Source of the DNA: Limnospira platensis
GTDB lineage: Bacteria; Cyanobacteriota; Cyanobacteriia; Cyanobacteriales; Microcoleaceae
DNA length: 64,000 nucleotides
NCBI RefSeq assembly: GCF_046480435.1
Contig: NZ_PKGC01000007.1
Reading direction: 5' to 3' (one strand)
In this document: piece by piece, positions 32,725 to 42,025 of the stretch
How positions within the stretch are numbered: the first letter of the stretch is position 1
Layout: the number at the start of each line of letters is the position of its first letter
Program-made: the position numbers and the translations under genes
The notes under the pieces: model-generated
Databases searched by the model: none
What the model saw: the letters and a program-made list of their open reading frames with translations, nothing else
Told to the model about the DNA's origin: nothing

Positions 32725-34746
32725 TTGGTGGAAAAGGGAACTTTAGTTGAATTCCGTATACATGGGGAGCGCCGTCTCGCTGTGGTAGCTCGCCCTGAAG
32801 GAAAAAAGCACTGGATCTTAGTTGATGACCAGGGAAATTCCCATACCGTTCATCCCAGACAAATTACCTATGAGGTAGGGGGAACGACTTATCGTCCTGC
32901 TGATATTCCCTCTTTTTATGAAGAAATACAACCCTATCTAGATCCAGCTAGTTTAGAGATAGCCTGGGAGATTTTGATTGAAGAGGGGGAAACAGTCGAT
33001 CCCACAGGAATGGCATTGTTGCTATTTTCGGAGGAAACTCCGGCTCAATGTTATGCCAGCCACTTGTTGCTATGCAATGATAAACTCTACTTTAAACAGA
33101 AGGGCGATCGCTATGAACCTCGCCCTCCTAACCAAGTAGCAGAAATCAAACATCAACAGGAAGTTGAACAGCAACGGGAACAGGAAACCCAACTATTTTG
33201 GCAGCGAGTTGAACAATGTCTAGGGGGAGAGGTGGTAGAATGGCAGGGGAGCGATCGCGCCCGCCTCGATGCTTTGGAACGTTTTGCTCTGTACGGGGAG
33301 GAAGCATCCCATACGGGACCCGCCTTAGAAACCCTAAGCAGTCTTAATCGCCCTCAAACTCCCAGTGCCTCTTTTCAATTGTTGGTAGACTTGGGGATAT
33401 GGAGTCTGCATGAGAACCTTTCCCTGTGGCGCAGTCAGATCCCAACCCAGTTTCCCGCAAAGGTCCTAGACGTGGCTCAATATTATCTCCAATCTCCCCA
33501 ACCTGACCCAGATCAAGATCGTCGGTTCGATCTAACTCATCTGAAGGTCTATACCATTGACGACGAAAGCACCCGCGAAATTGATGATGGAGTTAGCCTA
33601 GAATTTCTCGAAGACGGAACCCAAAAGATTTGGATTCACATTGCTGATCCTACCCGTCTAATTCAACCGGGAGATGAACTAGACCTAGAAGCGCGGCGCA
33701 GGACTACCAGCGTTTACCTACCCACGGGGATGATTCCCATGTTCCCCTCAGAACTAGCCACGGGGCCGATGAGTTTGGTGCAGGGTAAAATTTGCTGTGC
33801 CTTGAGCTTCGGGGTAGTGCTGAATGAAGATGGCAGCGTGAAGGATTATAGCATTCATACCAGCATCATCAAACCTACCTACCGCCTCACCTATGATGAT
33901 GTCGATGAGATGCTGCACTTGGGTATTAAGGCTGAACCAGAAATCGAGATTTTAGGAAAGTTCGCGAAACTTCGGCAACAATGGCGTTCCTCCCAAGGGG
34001 CTATTAGTATTTATATGCCTGAATCTATGATTAAGGTGGACGGGGATGAGGTAATTGTTAAACTCCTTGATGATTCTCTGTCTCGCCAAATGGTGGCAGA
34101 AATGATGATTTTAACTGGGGAGGTAGCTGCTCGCTACGGTCAGGAGCATAATTTAGCATTACCCTATCGCAGCCAGCCTCAACCAGAACTACCCCCGGAA
34201 GAGGAACTGCTGCAACTACCAGCCGGAGCGGTAAGAGCCTGTGCATTGCGTCGTTATATGCCTCGTAGTGAGGTTAGCTTGACTCCGGCTCGCCATGCAA
34301 GTTTAGCCTTGGAAACTTATACGCAGGTGACTTCCCCCATTAGGCGTTATAGCGATCTATTGGCTCACTTCCAGATTAAGGCTCATTTACGGGGAGAAGA
34401 GCCAGCTTTTTCGGTGGAACAAATGCAGGAAATGGTGATGAGCCTTGGTCCGGCGGTGAAGGAAGCCTCGAAGGTGGAACGGGAGACGAACCGCTATTGG
34501 AGTTTGGAATATTTGCGTCGTCAAGCTGATGAGGTGTGGGAAGCTATTTTGCTGCGGTGGTTGCGGGAGGATAGTAATTTAGGTTTGGTGATGCTGGAGG
34601 AATTAGGGTTAGAGTTACCAATGCGGTTTAACCGCGACATAGCACTTGGCGATCGCTTTGAGGTAAAAGTGACCCATTCTGACCCACGCCAAGACGTGAT
34701 TCAATTCCAGGAGATTATTGGCCCAGCCACGGAACCAGCGGTTTAG
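32725..34746 (+). CDS. rnb: Ribonuclease II-family 3'-5' exoribonuclease
   Basis: A 673-residue RNB-domain protein. An N-terminal domain (1 to about 260) leads to the catalytic RNB domain with DDESTREIDDGVSLE (279-293), where the clustered aspartates bind magnesium. YLPTGMIPMFP and TSPIRRYSDLLAH follow. The C-terminus has a short OB-like end. It degrades mRNA from the 3' end. The start is a TTG at 32725 or a GTG one codon later; no ATG is near. Linkage to L33 and S18 is a known cyanobacterial arrangement. Confidence 0.92.
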   Translation: MVEKGTLVEFRIHGERRLAVVARPEGKKHWILVDDQGNSHTVHPRQITYEVGGTTYRPADIPSFYEEIQPYLDPASLEIAWEILIEEGETVDPTGMALLLFSEETPAQCYASHLLLCNDKLYFKQKGDRYEPRPPNQVAEIKHQQEVEQQREQETQLFWQRVEQCLGGEVVEWQGSDRARLDALERFALYGEEASHTGPALETLSSLNRPQTPSASFQLLVDLGIWSLHENLSLWRSQIPTQFPAKVLDVAQYYLQSPQPDPDQDRRFDLTHLKVYTIDDESTREIDDGVSLEFLEDGTQKIWIHIADPTRLIQPGDELDLEARRRTTSVYLPTGMIPMFPSELATGPMSLVQGKICCALSFGVVLNEDGSVKDYSIHTSIIKPTYRLTYDDVDEMLHLGIKAEPEIEILGKFAKLRQQWRSSQGAISIYMPESMIKVDGDEVIVKLLDDSLSRQMVAEMMILTGEVAARYGQEHNLALPYRSQPQPELPPEEELLQLPAGAVRACALRRYMPRSEVSLTPARHASLALETYTQVTSPIRRYSDLLAHFQIKAHLRGEEPAFSVEQMQEMVMSLGPAVKEASKVERETNRYWSLEYLRRQADEVWEAILLRWLREDSNLGLVMLEELGLELPMRFNRDIALGDRFEVKVTHSDPRQDVIQFQEIIGPATEPAV

Positions 34747-34809
34747 GAGAATAGCGACCAGCAGCAGGCGGAGACGGGTTAGAAACCTGCCCCTACCTGC
34801 CCTAGTGAA

Positions 34810-35736
34810 TTAGTTGTCGCCGAGGGCTTCTACGATCGCCCTAGTATTGGCTTCCATCATTCTAACATAACTATCCCCTTGGGAACCAGGTGCGCCAATA
34901 GAATCGGAATATAATTCTTGGGGGGCTAATTCCACCCCGGCTTCTTCTGCGACCGCCCTAATTAATTGGGGATTAAGTGTGGTTTCGGCAAAAATAGCAG
35001 GGACTCGGTGGCGGCGGATTTCCTCTGCTAAATTCCGCACAGTTTGGGCGCTAGGTTGTTCTTCGGTGCTGATACCTATTAAGGTTCCGGGTACAGTTAA
35101 ACCATAGGCGGCGGCGTAATATTGAAAAGCATCATGGGTGGTGACCAGATAACGGCGATCGCTAGGAATTGTGGCAATTTGTTCACCAATCCAAATATGC
35201 AGTTTTTCCAACTCCTCAATAAGCTGTTCTGCATTATCTGTAAATATCTGCCGATCATCTGGGGATAGTGCTATTAATTCATCCCGAATTACCTCAGCCA
35301 TGACGATCGCATTTTGCACATTTCCCCACACATGGGGATCCGGTTCGATCTCTCCATTTTCTTCAGTATTTAAGGGAGTGATAAACTCAGCAACTGCCAC
35401 TCTTCTGGCTCTTTGTCCCACCGCTTCAATTAACCTAATTAAACCGGGTTCCAAATTATAGCCATTATACAGAATTAGGTCAGCGTTTTCTAAGGCTATA
35501 CTATCTTGGGGGACAGGTTCATAAATATGAGGATCTACCCCCGGCTGTAAAAGGCTTGTATGTTGAATTTGCTCAGAGGCGATCGCTTCAGTTAAATCGG
35601 CAATAATAGTCGTAGTAGATACCACTTTCGGCATTTCATCCCCAGTAGAAACCACCGACGGCGACTGACAACCCCCCAGCAACAGCCCACACAACAACCC
35701 AACTACACCTAACCCCTTAGCCATTGGTCTAGCCAT
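34810..35736 (-). CDS. Metal ABC transporter substrate-binding lipoprotein (Mn/Zn)
   Basis: A 308-residue cluster A-I binding protein. It has a lipoprotein signal (LLCGLLLGGC, Cys23). Likely metal ligands are His70 (DPHIYEP), His135 (DPHVWGN), His201 (TTHDAFQYY) and Asp278 (YSDSIG). This His3-Asp set resembles TroA and zinc-type proteins. Synechocystis MntC has Glu at the third position. Zinc, manganese or both are therefore possible. It is divergent from the ATPase and permease genes and shares a control region with them. Confidence 0.85.
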   Translation of the reverse strand: MARPMAKGLGVVGLLCGLLLGGCQSPSVVSTGDEMPKVVSTTTIIADLTEAIASEQIQHTSLLQPGVDPHIYEPVPQDSIALENADLILYNGYNLEPGLIRLIEAVGQRARRVAVAEFITPLNTEENGEIEPDPHVWGNVQNAIVMAEVIRDELIALSPDDRQIFTDNAEQLIEELEKLHIWIGEQIATIPSDRRYLVTTHDAFQYYAAAYGLTVPGTLIGISTEEQPSAQTVRNLAEEIRRHRVPAIFAETTLNPQLIRAVAEEAGVELAPQELYSDSIGAPGSQGDSYVRMMEANTRAIVEALGDN

Positions 35737-35750
35737 TTGTACTTACTCCT

Positions 35751-35790
35751 TTTCATTTTGTTTTCATAAATTATTTCATAATTATTTCAT
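35751..35790. promoter_or_regulatory. Four phased TTTCAT boxes in the metal-transporter control region
   Basis: TTTCAT occurs at 35751, 35762, 35774 and 35785, spaced 11, 12 and 11 bp, so all face the same side of the helix. A candidate extended -10 (TGTGC-TATTCT, 35799-35804) follows on the plus strand. This is the layout of an OmpR-type response-regulator site. In Synechocystis mntCAB is controlled by ManS/ManR, so a ManR-like regulator is an attractive guess. Confidence 0.6.
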
Positions 35791-35832
35791 TTTTGTGCTA
35801 TTCTTGACATGAAGCGATCGAAAATCATAGTT

Positions 35833-36618
35833 ATGGATACTCTCAAAATTGCCCACAACTCCTTGAATAAGAAGGTTTCAGCGGATATGAGTATTATCAT
35901 CAGTAACCTTGGGGTACAGTACCGAGGGGTTGAAGCACTGCGGGACATTAACCTACAAGTGAACCCAGGACGGCTAACCGGAATTATTGGACCCAATGGT
36001 GCGGGTAAGAGTACCTTGTTAAAAGCTATTTTGGGGCTGATTCCTGCCACAGGAAGCCCTGCAATTTTCGGTGAGCGTCCCCTGAGTCAACAACGCCACC
36101 GCGTCGCCTACGTCCCTCAGCGATCGCAGATAGACTGGACTTATCCTGCCACAGTTTGGGATGTAGTAATGATGGGAAGAGTACGCCAAACTGGTTGGTT
36201 TCGAGGCTTTTCGGGGGTCAGTCGCCGCTTGGCTACCCAAGCCTTACAACGGGTAGGAATGGAAACCTATAGCGCGCGTCCTATTGGTCAACTTTCGGGA
36301 GGTCAACAGCAGCGGGTTTTCTTAGCTAGATCTTTAGCGCAACAGGCGGAAGTTTTCTGCTTTGATGAACCCTTTGCGGGTATTGATCAAAAAACTGAAA
36401 ATGTGATTTTTAGTATTTTTAGGGAGTTAGCCGCTTCCGGTAAAATTGTGTTAGTAATTAATCACGACTTGGGTAAATCAATTACCAATTTTGATGATTT
36501 GATTCTGCTAAACAAAGAACTAATCGCCGCCGGAACTAGGGAAGCTGTCTTAACTCAGGAAAATCTTGATCATGCCTATGGTGGTAGGGTCATGTTTTTC
36601 TCAGACCATGCAGCTTGA
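35833..36618 (+). CDS. mntA: Metal ABC transporter ATP-binding protein
   Basis: A 261-residue ABC ATPase. Walker A is GPNGAGKST, the signature is LSGGQQQR, Walker B is VFCFDEPFAGID and the switch histidine is in INHDLG. It drives import of Mn or Zn. Starts at 35809, 35833 and 35887 are all possible. The first is too close to the likely -10 at 35799-35804. 35833 gives a length close to Synechocystis MntA, and 35887 has the better upstream AAGAAGG. The permease gene follows after 103 bp. Confidence 0.85.
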   Translation: MDTLKIAHNSLNKKVSADMSIIISNLGVQYRGVEALRDINLQVNPGRLTGIIGPNGAGKSTLLKAILGLIPATGSPAIFGERPLSQQRHRVAYVPQRSQIDWTYPATVWDVVMMGRVRQTGWFRGFSGVSRRLATQALQRVGMETYSARPIGQLSGGQQQRVFLARSLAQQAEVFCFDEPFAGIDQKTENVIFSIFRELAASGKIVLVINHDLGKSITNFDDLILLNKELIAAGTREAVLTQENLDHAYGGRVMFFSDHAA

Positions 36619-36721
36619 TGGCGTTTTTTAATTATCTATTAAAGGGGATTAACCGATTTTTTTGATATCTTAATCCAGTTCAAAAAAACCGGTTTCCGAA
36701 GATATAAGAGACAGTATAAAT

Positions 36722-37618
36722 ATGATAGTTTGGGAAATATTAATAGAACCTTTGCAATATGGTTTTATGCAGCGATCGCTCACTATTGCTATATTGGTGG
36801 GGTTAATTTGTGCCGTAGTGGGTAGTTATTTAATGGTGCAGCGGCTGGCTTTATTAGGGGATGCCATCAGCCATTCAGTTTTGCCTGGATTAGCGATCGC
36901 CTTTATTTTAGGGTTTAATATTTTTGTAGGTGCGTTTGTCGCTGGGGTATTAAGTACAGTATTAATCGAAATAATTCGCACCCACTCCAAAATCAAAGAA
37001 GACGCAGCCATGGGGATTGTTTTTTCCGGATTTTTTGCTTTGGGAATTACCCTAATTACCATCATTCAAAAAGATAATAAAATCGACTTGAATCATTTTC
37101 TCTTTGGCAATATCTTGGGAGTTACAGCCTCCGATGTCCGGGATACAATCATTATTGCTGCCATTGTCTTATTCGTCGTGTTCCTAATTTATAAAGAATT
37201 ATTGTTTTATACCTTTGACCCCCAGGGCGCAGAGGCGGCTGGCTTACCTGTGAACCTGTTAAATTTAGGGTTAATGATGTTAATTTCCTTAACTATTGTC
37301 GCCAGTCTTAAAGCTGTAGGGGTCATCTTAGTTTTATCCTTATTAATTACACCATCAGCCACAGCTTATTTATTAGTTAATCGTTTGCATCATGTGATGA
37401 TTTTAGGCGTGTTAATTGGCGTGGGTTCTAGCATCAGTGGAATGTATCTGAGTTATTTCTATAACTTGCCTTCCGGTCCAGCCATTGTCTTAGTGGCTTC
37501 TGGTTTATTCCTGATGGCATTTTTATTTAGCCCCAGTGAAGGACTGCTAACCCACCCGGTTAAGATATCTAAAGAACCGCCACTTTTTAAGGAAATCAAA
37601 AATTTAATTAATCGTTAG
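36722..37618 (+). CDS. mntB: Metal ABC transporter permease
   Basis: A 298-residue permease of the Mn/Zn/Fe (ABC-3) family with eight or nine hydrophobic segments. The segment VQRLALLGDAISHSVLPGLAIAF near residue 40 is the family signature. It forms the membrane channel for the neighbouring ATPase and binding protein. The last 11 bp overlap the end of the opposing GNAT gene. Confidence 0.92.
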   Translation: MIVWEILIEPLQYGFMQRSLTIAILVGLICAVVGSYLMVQRLALLGDAISHSVLPGLAIAFILGFNIFVGAFVAGVLSTVLIEIIRTHSKIKEDAAMGIVFSGFFALGITLITIIQKDNKIDLNHFLFGNILGVTASDVRDTIIIAAIVLFVVFLIYKELLFYTFDPQGAEAAGLPVNLLNLGLMMLISLTIVASLKAVGVILVLSLLITPSATAYLLVNRLHHVMILGVLIGVGSSISGMYLSYFYNLPSGPAIVLVASGLFLMAFLFSPSEGLLTHPVKISKEPPLFKEIKNLINR

Positions 37619-38225
37619 GTAATTTGACTAAAATCAAACGGCTATCTTGGATTAATTGATTTTGACAATTATAATACTCAACACTTTGAGTAATTGGCAT
37701 GATTTTAAACCCCAACTTTTGATAAAAATCAGGTAAATAAGCATATTCAGGGTTAGCCGTAGTTCTCAATATATAACCAATGTTATCTGATAAATGACCA
37801 AATAAGGTTTTAAACAGTCGTTTGGCGATGCCTTGCTGACGGTAATTAATGGCTACACCTAAATCAGCGATATAGTATAATTTATCAATGCTGAGTCCGG
37901 TTTGCTGAGTAAATAAATCCGAATTTAGATTAACTTTTTGGTTGTTTATATATCCCCAAGTCTCAAAAAATTCTAACTCTCCTATGTTGGCGGTTTCGGT
38001 TAAGGGAAGGGTGGCAATAAATCCCATGGGGGTTGCGTCAGAATAAGCTAAGTATAAAATACCGGATTCGATATATTTTTGGAAGTAAAATTTTACTTTT
38101 TCTGGGGTTACTTTTTCGTTAAAAGGTGGGGCGGAAAAACACTCATATACAGTAGTATAAAGACCTTGATCCATGGCTAAATTAAGCGCCGGTAAAGAGT
38201 TAATGTTTTTAATATTAATGCACAT
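37608..38225 (-). CDS. GNAT-family N-acetyltransferase
   Basis: A 205-residue GNAT protein. The acetyl-CoA loop is YRQQGIAKRLF, after the strand YYIADLGVAIN. A C-terminal YQKLGFKI segment is also typical. The acceptor is unknown. It converges with the metal permease and overlaps it by 11 bp. The 294 bp between its start and the next gene hold nothing I can support. Confidence 0.85.
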   Translation of the reverse strand: MCINIKNINSLPALNLAMDQGLYTTVYECFSAPPFNEKVTPEKVKFYFQKYIESGILYLAYSDATPMGFIATLPLTETANIGELEFFETWGYINNQKVNLNSDLFTQQTGLSIDKLYYIADLGVAINYRQQGIAKRLFKTLFGHLSDNIGYILRTTANPEYAYLPDFYQKLGFKIMPITQSVEYYNCQNQLIQDSRLILVKLPND

Positions 38226-38519
38226 TAAATTTGTTTATTGATGAATTTTGCAGGATTAATTATACCATAAATGACAATATAAACTAACTCGGGTTGAATA
38301 ATGGCGCTTAAAAATACTTAACCTAAATACCGATGACAAATCATCAATATGATCCTACACTGAAGATAGAGGATTCAGTTTTAAGATCCATGCGATCGCG
38401 GCTGTAGCAGCCAGAAACTGATATCCACAGCTTAACCAGATTTAGCAGTTTGATTGACTAAAAATTTCAATTGATTAAACACTGTATGACCCACAAGCAA
38501 ACACTTACAGGATAGGATC

Positions 38520-39947
38520 ATGTTGTATGATGCAATCATTATCGGTGGTGGTGTAACCGGATGCACCATTGCGCGAGAATTGATGCGGTATGCGATTCGA
38601 GTCGCCCTAATTGAATCGGAAGCAGAGGTCGGTTTCGGAACCAGCAAAGCCAACAGCGGTATTATTCACGGTGGACATCACAGTTCCCCTGATACCCTGA
38701 AAGGTAAGCTAGAATGGGAAGGAAACCAAATGTGGGATACCATCTGCGAAGAATTAGGGTTTGGTTTTAAACGCATTGGAGAACTTACTGTCGCCTTGAC
38801 AGAAGACCAAATACCGACACTAGAAAAATTGCAAAAACAAGGGGAATCTAAAGGAGTTCCCGGCTTAGAAATTTGGCAACAAGAACGCCTACGAAAAGAA
38901 GAGCCTCACCTAACATCAGAGGCGATCGCTGCTTTATATGCGCCCACAACTGGGGTAATTAATCCCTACGAGGCTTGTTTTGCCTTAATTGAAAATGCCT
39001 GTATAAACGGCTTAAATCTATTTACAAATTGCCCAGTTACAGCAGTTAATCAAACCCCTGATCATAACTGGGTTATCCATACCCCCAGAGGGGAATTTAA
39101 TACTCGTTTTGTGATTAATGCGGCTGGACTCTATGCAGATGCGATCGCTGAATTTGCGGGAGTGCGTACCTTTACCATCAAACCCCGCAAAGGTGAAGAA
39201 TATCTCCTAGATAAGCGATTAATTGGACTGGTAAAACGAGTAATTTTTCCCTGTCCTACTGCCGTTTCTAAAGGCATCTTAGTCATCCCCACCTATGACG
39301 GCACTTTAATGGTGGGTCCCACGGCCGAAATGGTGGACGATAAGACCGATTTAACTACCTCCCACGAAGGGGGAAAAAAAGTTTTTGATGCAGTTACCCA
39401 AACCGTCCCAGGGATTAGTCCTAGGGACTGTATCGCTGAATTTGCGGGACTCCGCGCCGTAGTAGACGGAGAAGATTTTATCATTGGGACTACGGCGAAA
39501 CCCGGCTTTATTAACGTGGCGGGAATTCAATCACCAGGACTAACCGCAGCACCAGCGATCGCCACCATGGTTAGGGATATTTTACAACAAGAAGGCTTAT
39601 CCTTAGCCCCCAAAGATAGCTTTATTTCCTCAGTCCCTAAACCCATTCATTTCGCCTCTCTTTCTACAGAAGAACAAATTGCACTGGTGAAGCAAAACCC
39701 TAGCTATGGTCGAATTATCTGTCGGTGCGAGTTAATTTCCGAGGGTGAAATTCTCGATGCGATCAGCCGAGGCGCAAAAACATTAGATGGCATTAAATTC
39801 CGCACCCGCGCCGGAATGGGTCGCTGTCAGGGGGGATTTTGTACAGGACGCTGTATGCAACTTTTATGCGAGGAATATAACATTCCCATGACGGCAATTA
39901 CCAAACGTGGCGGCGATACCTGGGTAGTGCGTGAACAGCATTCATAA
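38520..39947 (+). CDS. GlpA-like FAD oxidoreductase with C-terminal [2Fe-2S] domain
   Basis: A 475-residue protein. The N-terminal Rossmann motif IIIGGGVTGCTIA binds FAD, and the DAO-type domain runs to about residue 370. The C-terminus is a BFD-like [2Fe-2S] domain with Cys residues in IICRCELI and GRCQGGFCTGRC. It resembles the anaerobic glycerol-3-phosphate dehydrogenase A subunit. With the two next genes it matches a GlpA / FAD protein / DUF1667 set better known from Firmicutes and Thermotogae. The true substrate is inferred. AGGA precedes the ATG. Confidence 0.85.
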   Translation: MLYDAIIIGGGVTGCTIARELMRYAIRVALIESEAEVGFGTSKANSGIIHGGHHSSPDTLKGKLEWEGNQMWDTICEELGFGFKRIGELTVALTEDQIPTLEKLQKQGESKGVPGLEIWQQERLRKEEPHLTSEAIAALYAPTTGVINPYEACFALIENACINGLNLFTNCPVTAVNQTPDHNWVIHTPRGEFNTRFVINAAGLYADAIAEFAGVRTFTIKPRKGEEYLLDKRLIGLVKRVIFPCPTAVSKGILVIPTYDGTLMVGPTAEMVDDKTDLTTSHEGGKKVFDAVTQTVPGISPRDCIAEFAGLRAVVDGEDFIIGTTAKPGFINVAGIQSPGLTAAPAIATMVRDILQQEGLSLAPKDSFISSVPKPIHFASLSTEEQIALVKQNPSYGRIICRCELISEGEILDAISRGAKTLDGIKFRTRAGMGRCQGGFCTGRCMQLLCEEYNIPMTAITKRGGDTWVVREQHS

Positions 39948-39999
39948 ATACCCACTAATTAACACTGATTACAACCCATAGCCTATTGTGCCTAAAAAT

Positions 40000-40072
40000 G
40001 GCGGGTTAATGTCGGTTACTTACTACCGACAAAAATTGACTATATAACCCGCCAAAAATTTAGTCTTTTTTT
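40000..40072 (+). promoter_or_regulatory. Nested hairpin with T run between two oxidoreductase genes
   Basis: An outer stem GGCGGGTTA / TAACCCGCC (40000-40008 with 40045-40053) encloses a stem TGTCGGT / ACCGACA (40010-40016 with 40025-40031). A run of T (40065-40072) follows. It stands 52 bp after one gene and 25 bp before the next. It could be a terminator, an attenuator, or a partly read-through structure within an operon. Confidence 0.6.
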
Positions 40073-40097
40073 GTTGTTAGCAATTGACAAAATTATC

Positions 40098-41363
40098 ATG
40101 ATTACTGAGAGTATTAAGCACCTAAATAACAACTATGATGTAGTAGTTGTTGGCGGCGGACCGGCTGGGATGGCGGCGGCGTTAGGCGCGAAAGAGTCTG
40201 GCGCTGAACGAGTTTTAATTGTCGATCGCGAAAAGGAAGCGGGAGGCATTTTATTACAATGTATTCACCCCGGTTTTGGACTCCAACACTTTAAAGAAGA
40301 GTTGACCGGACCTGAATATGCTCAACGTTTTTTAGAACAAGCGATCGCCAAGGATATAGACATTATAGCAGATGCCTATGTTTTAGATATAGATGGCGAT
40401 CGGCGAGTTAAATTAATGTCTGGAAGCCAGGGAGTGCAGGTCATTTCCGCCCAAGCCACCGTCTTAGCCATGGGTGCGAGAGAAAGGACTCGTGGCGCTA
40501 TTCGCACCCCCGGAACCCGCTGTTCAGGAGTCTTAACCGCCGGGTTAGCCCAAAGATTTGTAAATTTACTAGGATTTTTACCAGGAAATAAAGCCGTAAT
40601 TCTTGGTTCTGGGGATATCGGATTAATTATGGCGAGACGGCTAACCCTGGAAGGGGTAGAAGTGGCGGGAGTATTTGAAATAATGCCCCACGCCAACGGA
40701 TTAAACCGGAACATTGTGCAATGTTTACAGGACTTTAATATCCCCCTATATCTATCTACCACAGTAGTAGAAATTTATGGACGCGATCGCATTGAAGGAG
40801 TCACCGTCGCGCCAGTTAATGAACACCTACAACCCCTCGCCGACCAAAGCTGGTATGTTCCCTGCGACACCCTGTTATTATCGATTGGATTAATTCCCGA
40901 AAACGAACTATCTCGTCAATTACAACTGCGAATTGATCCGGTTACCAGCGGTCCAGTGGTTAGCAGCACCATGGAAACTTCTATAAATGGAGTTTTTGCT
41001 TGTGGTAATGTTGTCCACATTCACGATCTAGTTGATTTTGTCAGCCAAGAAGCCATATTAGCTGGTCGACATGCCGGATTTTATGTAACCGGAAATCGAC
41101 CCCCTACGGATAATATCCGTTTAATTCCTGGTGAAAATGTCGCCTATTGTGTACCTCAAACCATTTCGAGCGATCGGGAGCATACCGTTTATATGCGAGT
41201 GCGTCGTCCTCTCAAAGAAAGCATTTTAAAACTTGGGGATATATACGAGAAAAAACTCCGGTATGTATTCCCCGCCGAAATGGTCAACCTGAAAGTCAAA
41301 CCCCGGTTTTTGCAGAATTTCCACGGAGAGGCTTTAACAATTGATATCCTCCCCCTTGAGTAA
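40098..41363 (+). CDS. FAD/NAD(P)-dependent pyridine nucleotide-disulphide type oxidoreductase
   Basis: A 421-residue two-dinucleotide-binding flavoprotein. The FAD motif is VVVGGGPAGMAAALGA near residue 16. The NAD(P) motif is VILGSGDIGLIMAR near residue 172. The third signature is TSINGVFACGNVV. No redox-active CxxC pair is present. Related proteins work with GlpA-like enzymes or amino-acid dehydrogenases and pass electrons from the flavin. The ATG at 40098 is chosen over a TTG at 40071 that lies in the T run. DUF1667 follows after 31 bp. Confidence 0.87.
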   Translation: MITESIKHLNNNYDVVVVGGGPAGMAAALGAKESGAERVLIVDREKEAGGILLQCIHPGFGLQHFKEELTGPEYAQRFLEQAIAKDIDIIADAYVLDIDGDRRVKLMSGSQGVQVISAQATVLAMGARERTRGAIRTPGTRCSGVLTAGLAQRFVNLLGFLPGNKAVILGSGDIGLIMARRLTLEGVEVAGVFEIMPHANGLNRNIVQCLQDFNIPLYLSTTVVEIYGRDRIEGVTVAPVNEHLQPLADQSWYVPCDTLLLSIGLIPENELSRQLQLRIDPVTSGPVVSSTMETSINGVFACGNVVHIHDLVDFVSQEAILAGRHAGFYVTGNRPPTDNIRLIPGENVAYCVPQTISSDREHTVYMRVRRPLKESILKLGDIYEKKLRYVFPAEMVNLKVKPRFLQNFHGEALTIDILPLE

Positions 41364-41394
41364 ATTTAGCTAATTTTAGGATAAATAAAAAGCC

Positions 41395-41796
41395 ATGAAT
41401 CAAACCACAGAAACCACCACAGAAACCACCATTTCTCATTATCTATGTATTGGTTGTCCTTTGGGATGTCGCCTAGAAGTCGAGGCAGATAATGGCCACA
41501 TTGTCGAAGTGCGAGGCTTCACCTGTAAACGAGGCGAAGAATATGCCAAACAGGAACACACCGAACCCCGTCGCATGGTGACAACTACAGTCCGAGTTAA
41601 TAATGGTATTTGGGCAAAATTACCCGTAAAAACCACCGCTGCCATACCGAAAGAAAAAGTGATAGAATTATGTCAGCAATTGCGGCAAGTTAATGTTACC
41701 GCGCCGATTCATATCGGCGATACCATCTTATCTAATGTTTTTGATTTAGGTGTCGATGTGGTGGCATCACGAGATATGCCTACTGATCAAAATTGA
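41395..41796 (+). CDS. DUF1667 iron-sulphur-type protein
   Basis: A 133-residue protein. Near the N-terminus it has CIGCPLGC, then FTCKRGEEYA. These four cysteines look like a [4Fe-4S] site of the type seen at the start of molybdopterin oxidoreductases. The rest is a small DUF1667 domain with no catalytic motif. It is the last gene of the GlpA-like cluster and probably serves as an electron carrier for the two flavoproteins. The N-terminus contains a repeated Thr-Glu-Thr-Thr stretch. Confidence 0.85.
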   Translation: MNQTTETTTETTISHYLCIGCPLGCRLEVEADNGHIVEVRGFTCKRGEEYAKQEHTEPRRMVTTTVRVNNGIWAKLPVKTTAAIPKEKVIELCQQLRQVNVTAPIHIGDTILSNVFDLGVDVVASRDMPTDQN

Positions 41797-41825
41797 TGGT
41801 CAAAACAGACGATAATTGATTTATA

Positions 41826-41845
41826 CAAGGTGTTTCGGCACCTTG
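41826..41845 (+). terminator. Hairpin after the DUF1667 gene
   Basis: CAAGGTG / CACCTTG forms a perfect 7-bp stem with a 6-nt loop, 30 bp after the stop. The T run is weak (TTAAT). It probably ends the oxidoreductase cluster. Confidence 0.5.
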
Positions 41846-42025
41846 TTAATGTCCTCATATTCTCGATTTTAGCAGACCACCTAGATAGTTAACTAGATTG
41901 TTAAAATTTGTACAAAAATTTTATAAAACCCATTTTTTCCGGTTACTATATATCGTATAGGAGTTCAAATATAGCTCCTGTTTATACTCCACCGTAATCA
42001 ACCGCAGGGCTTGGGAGACTTGGCA

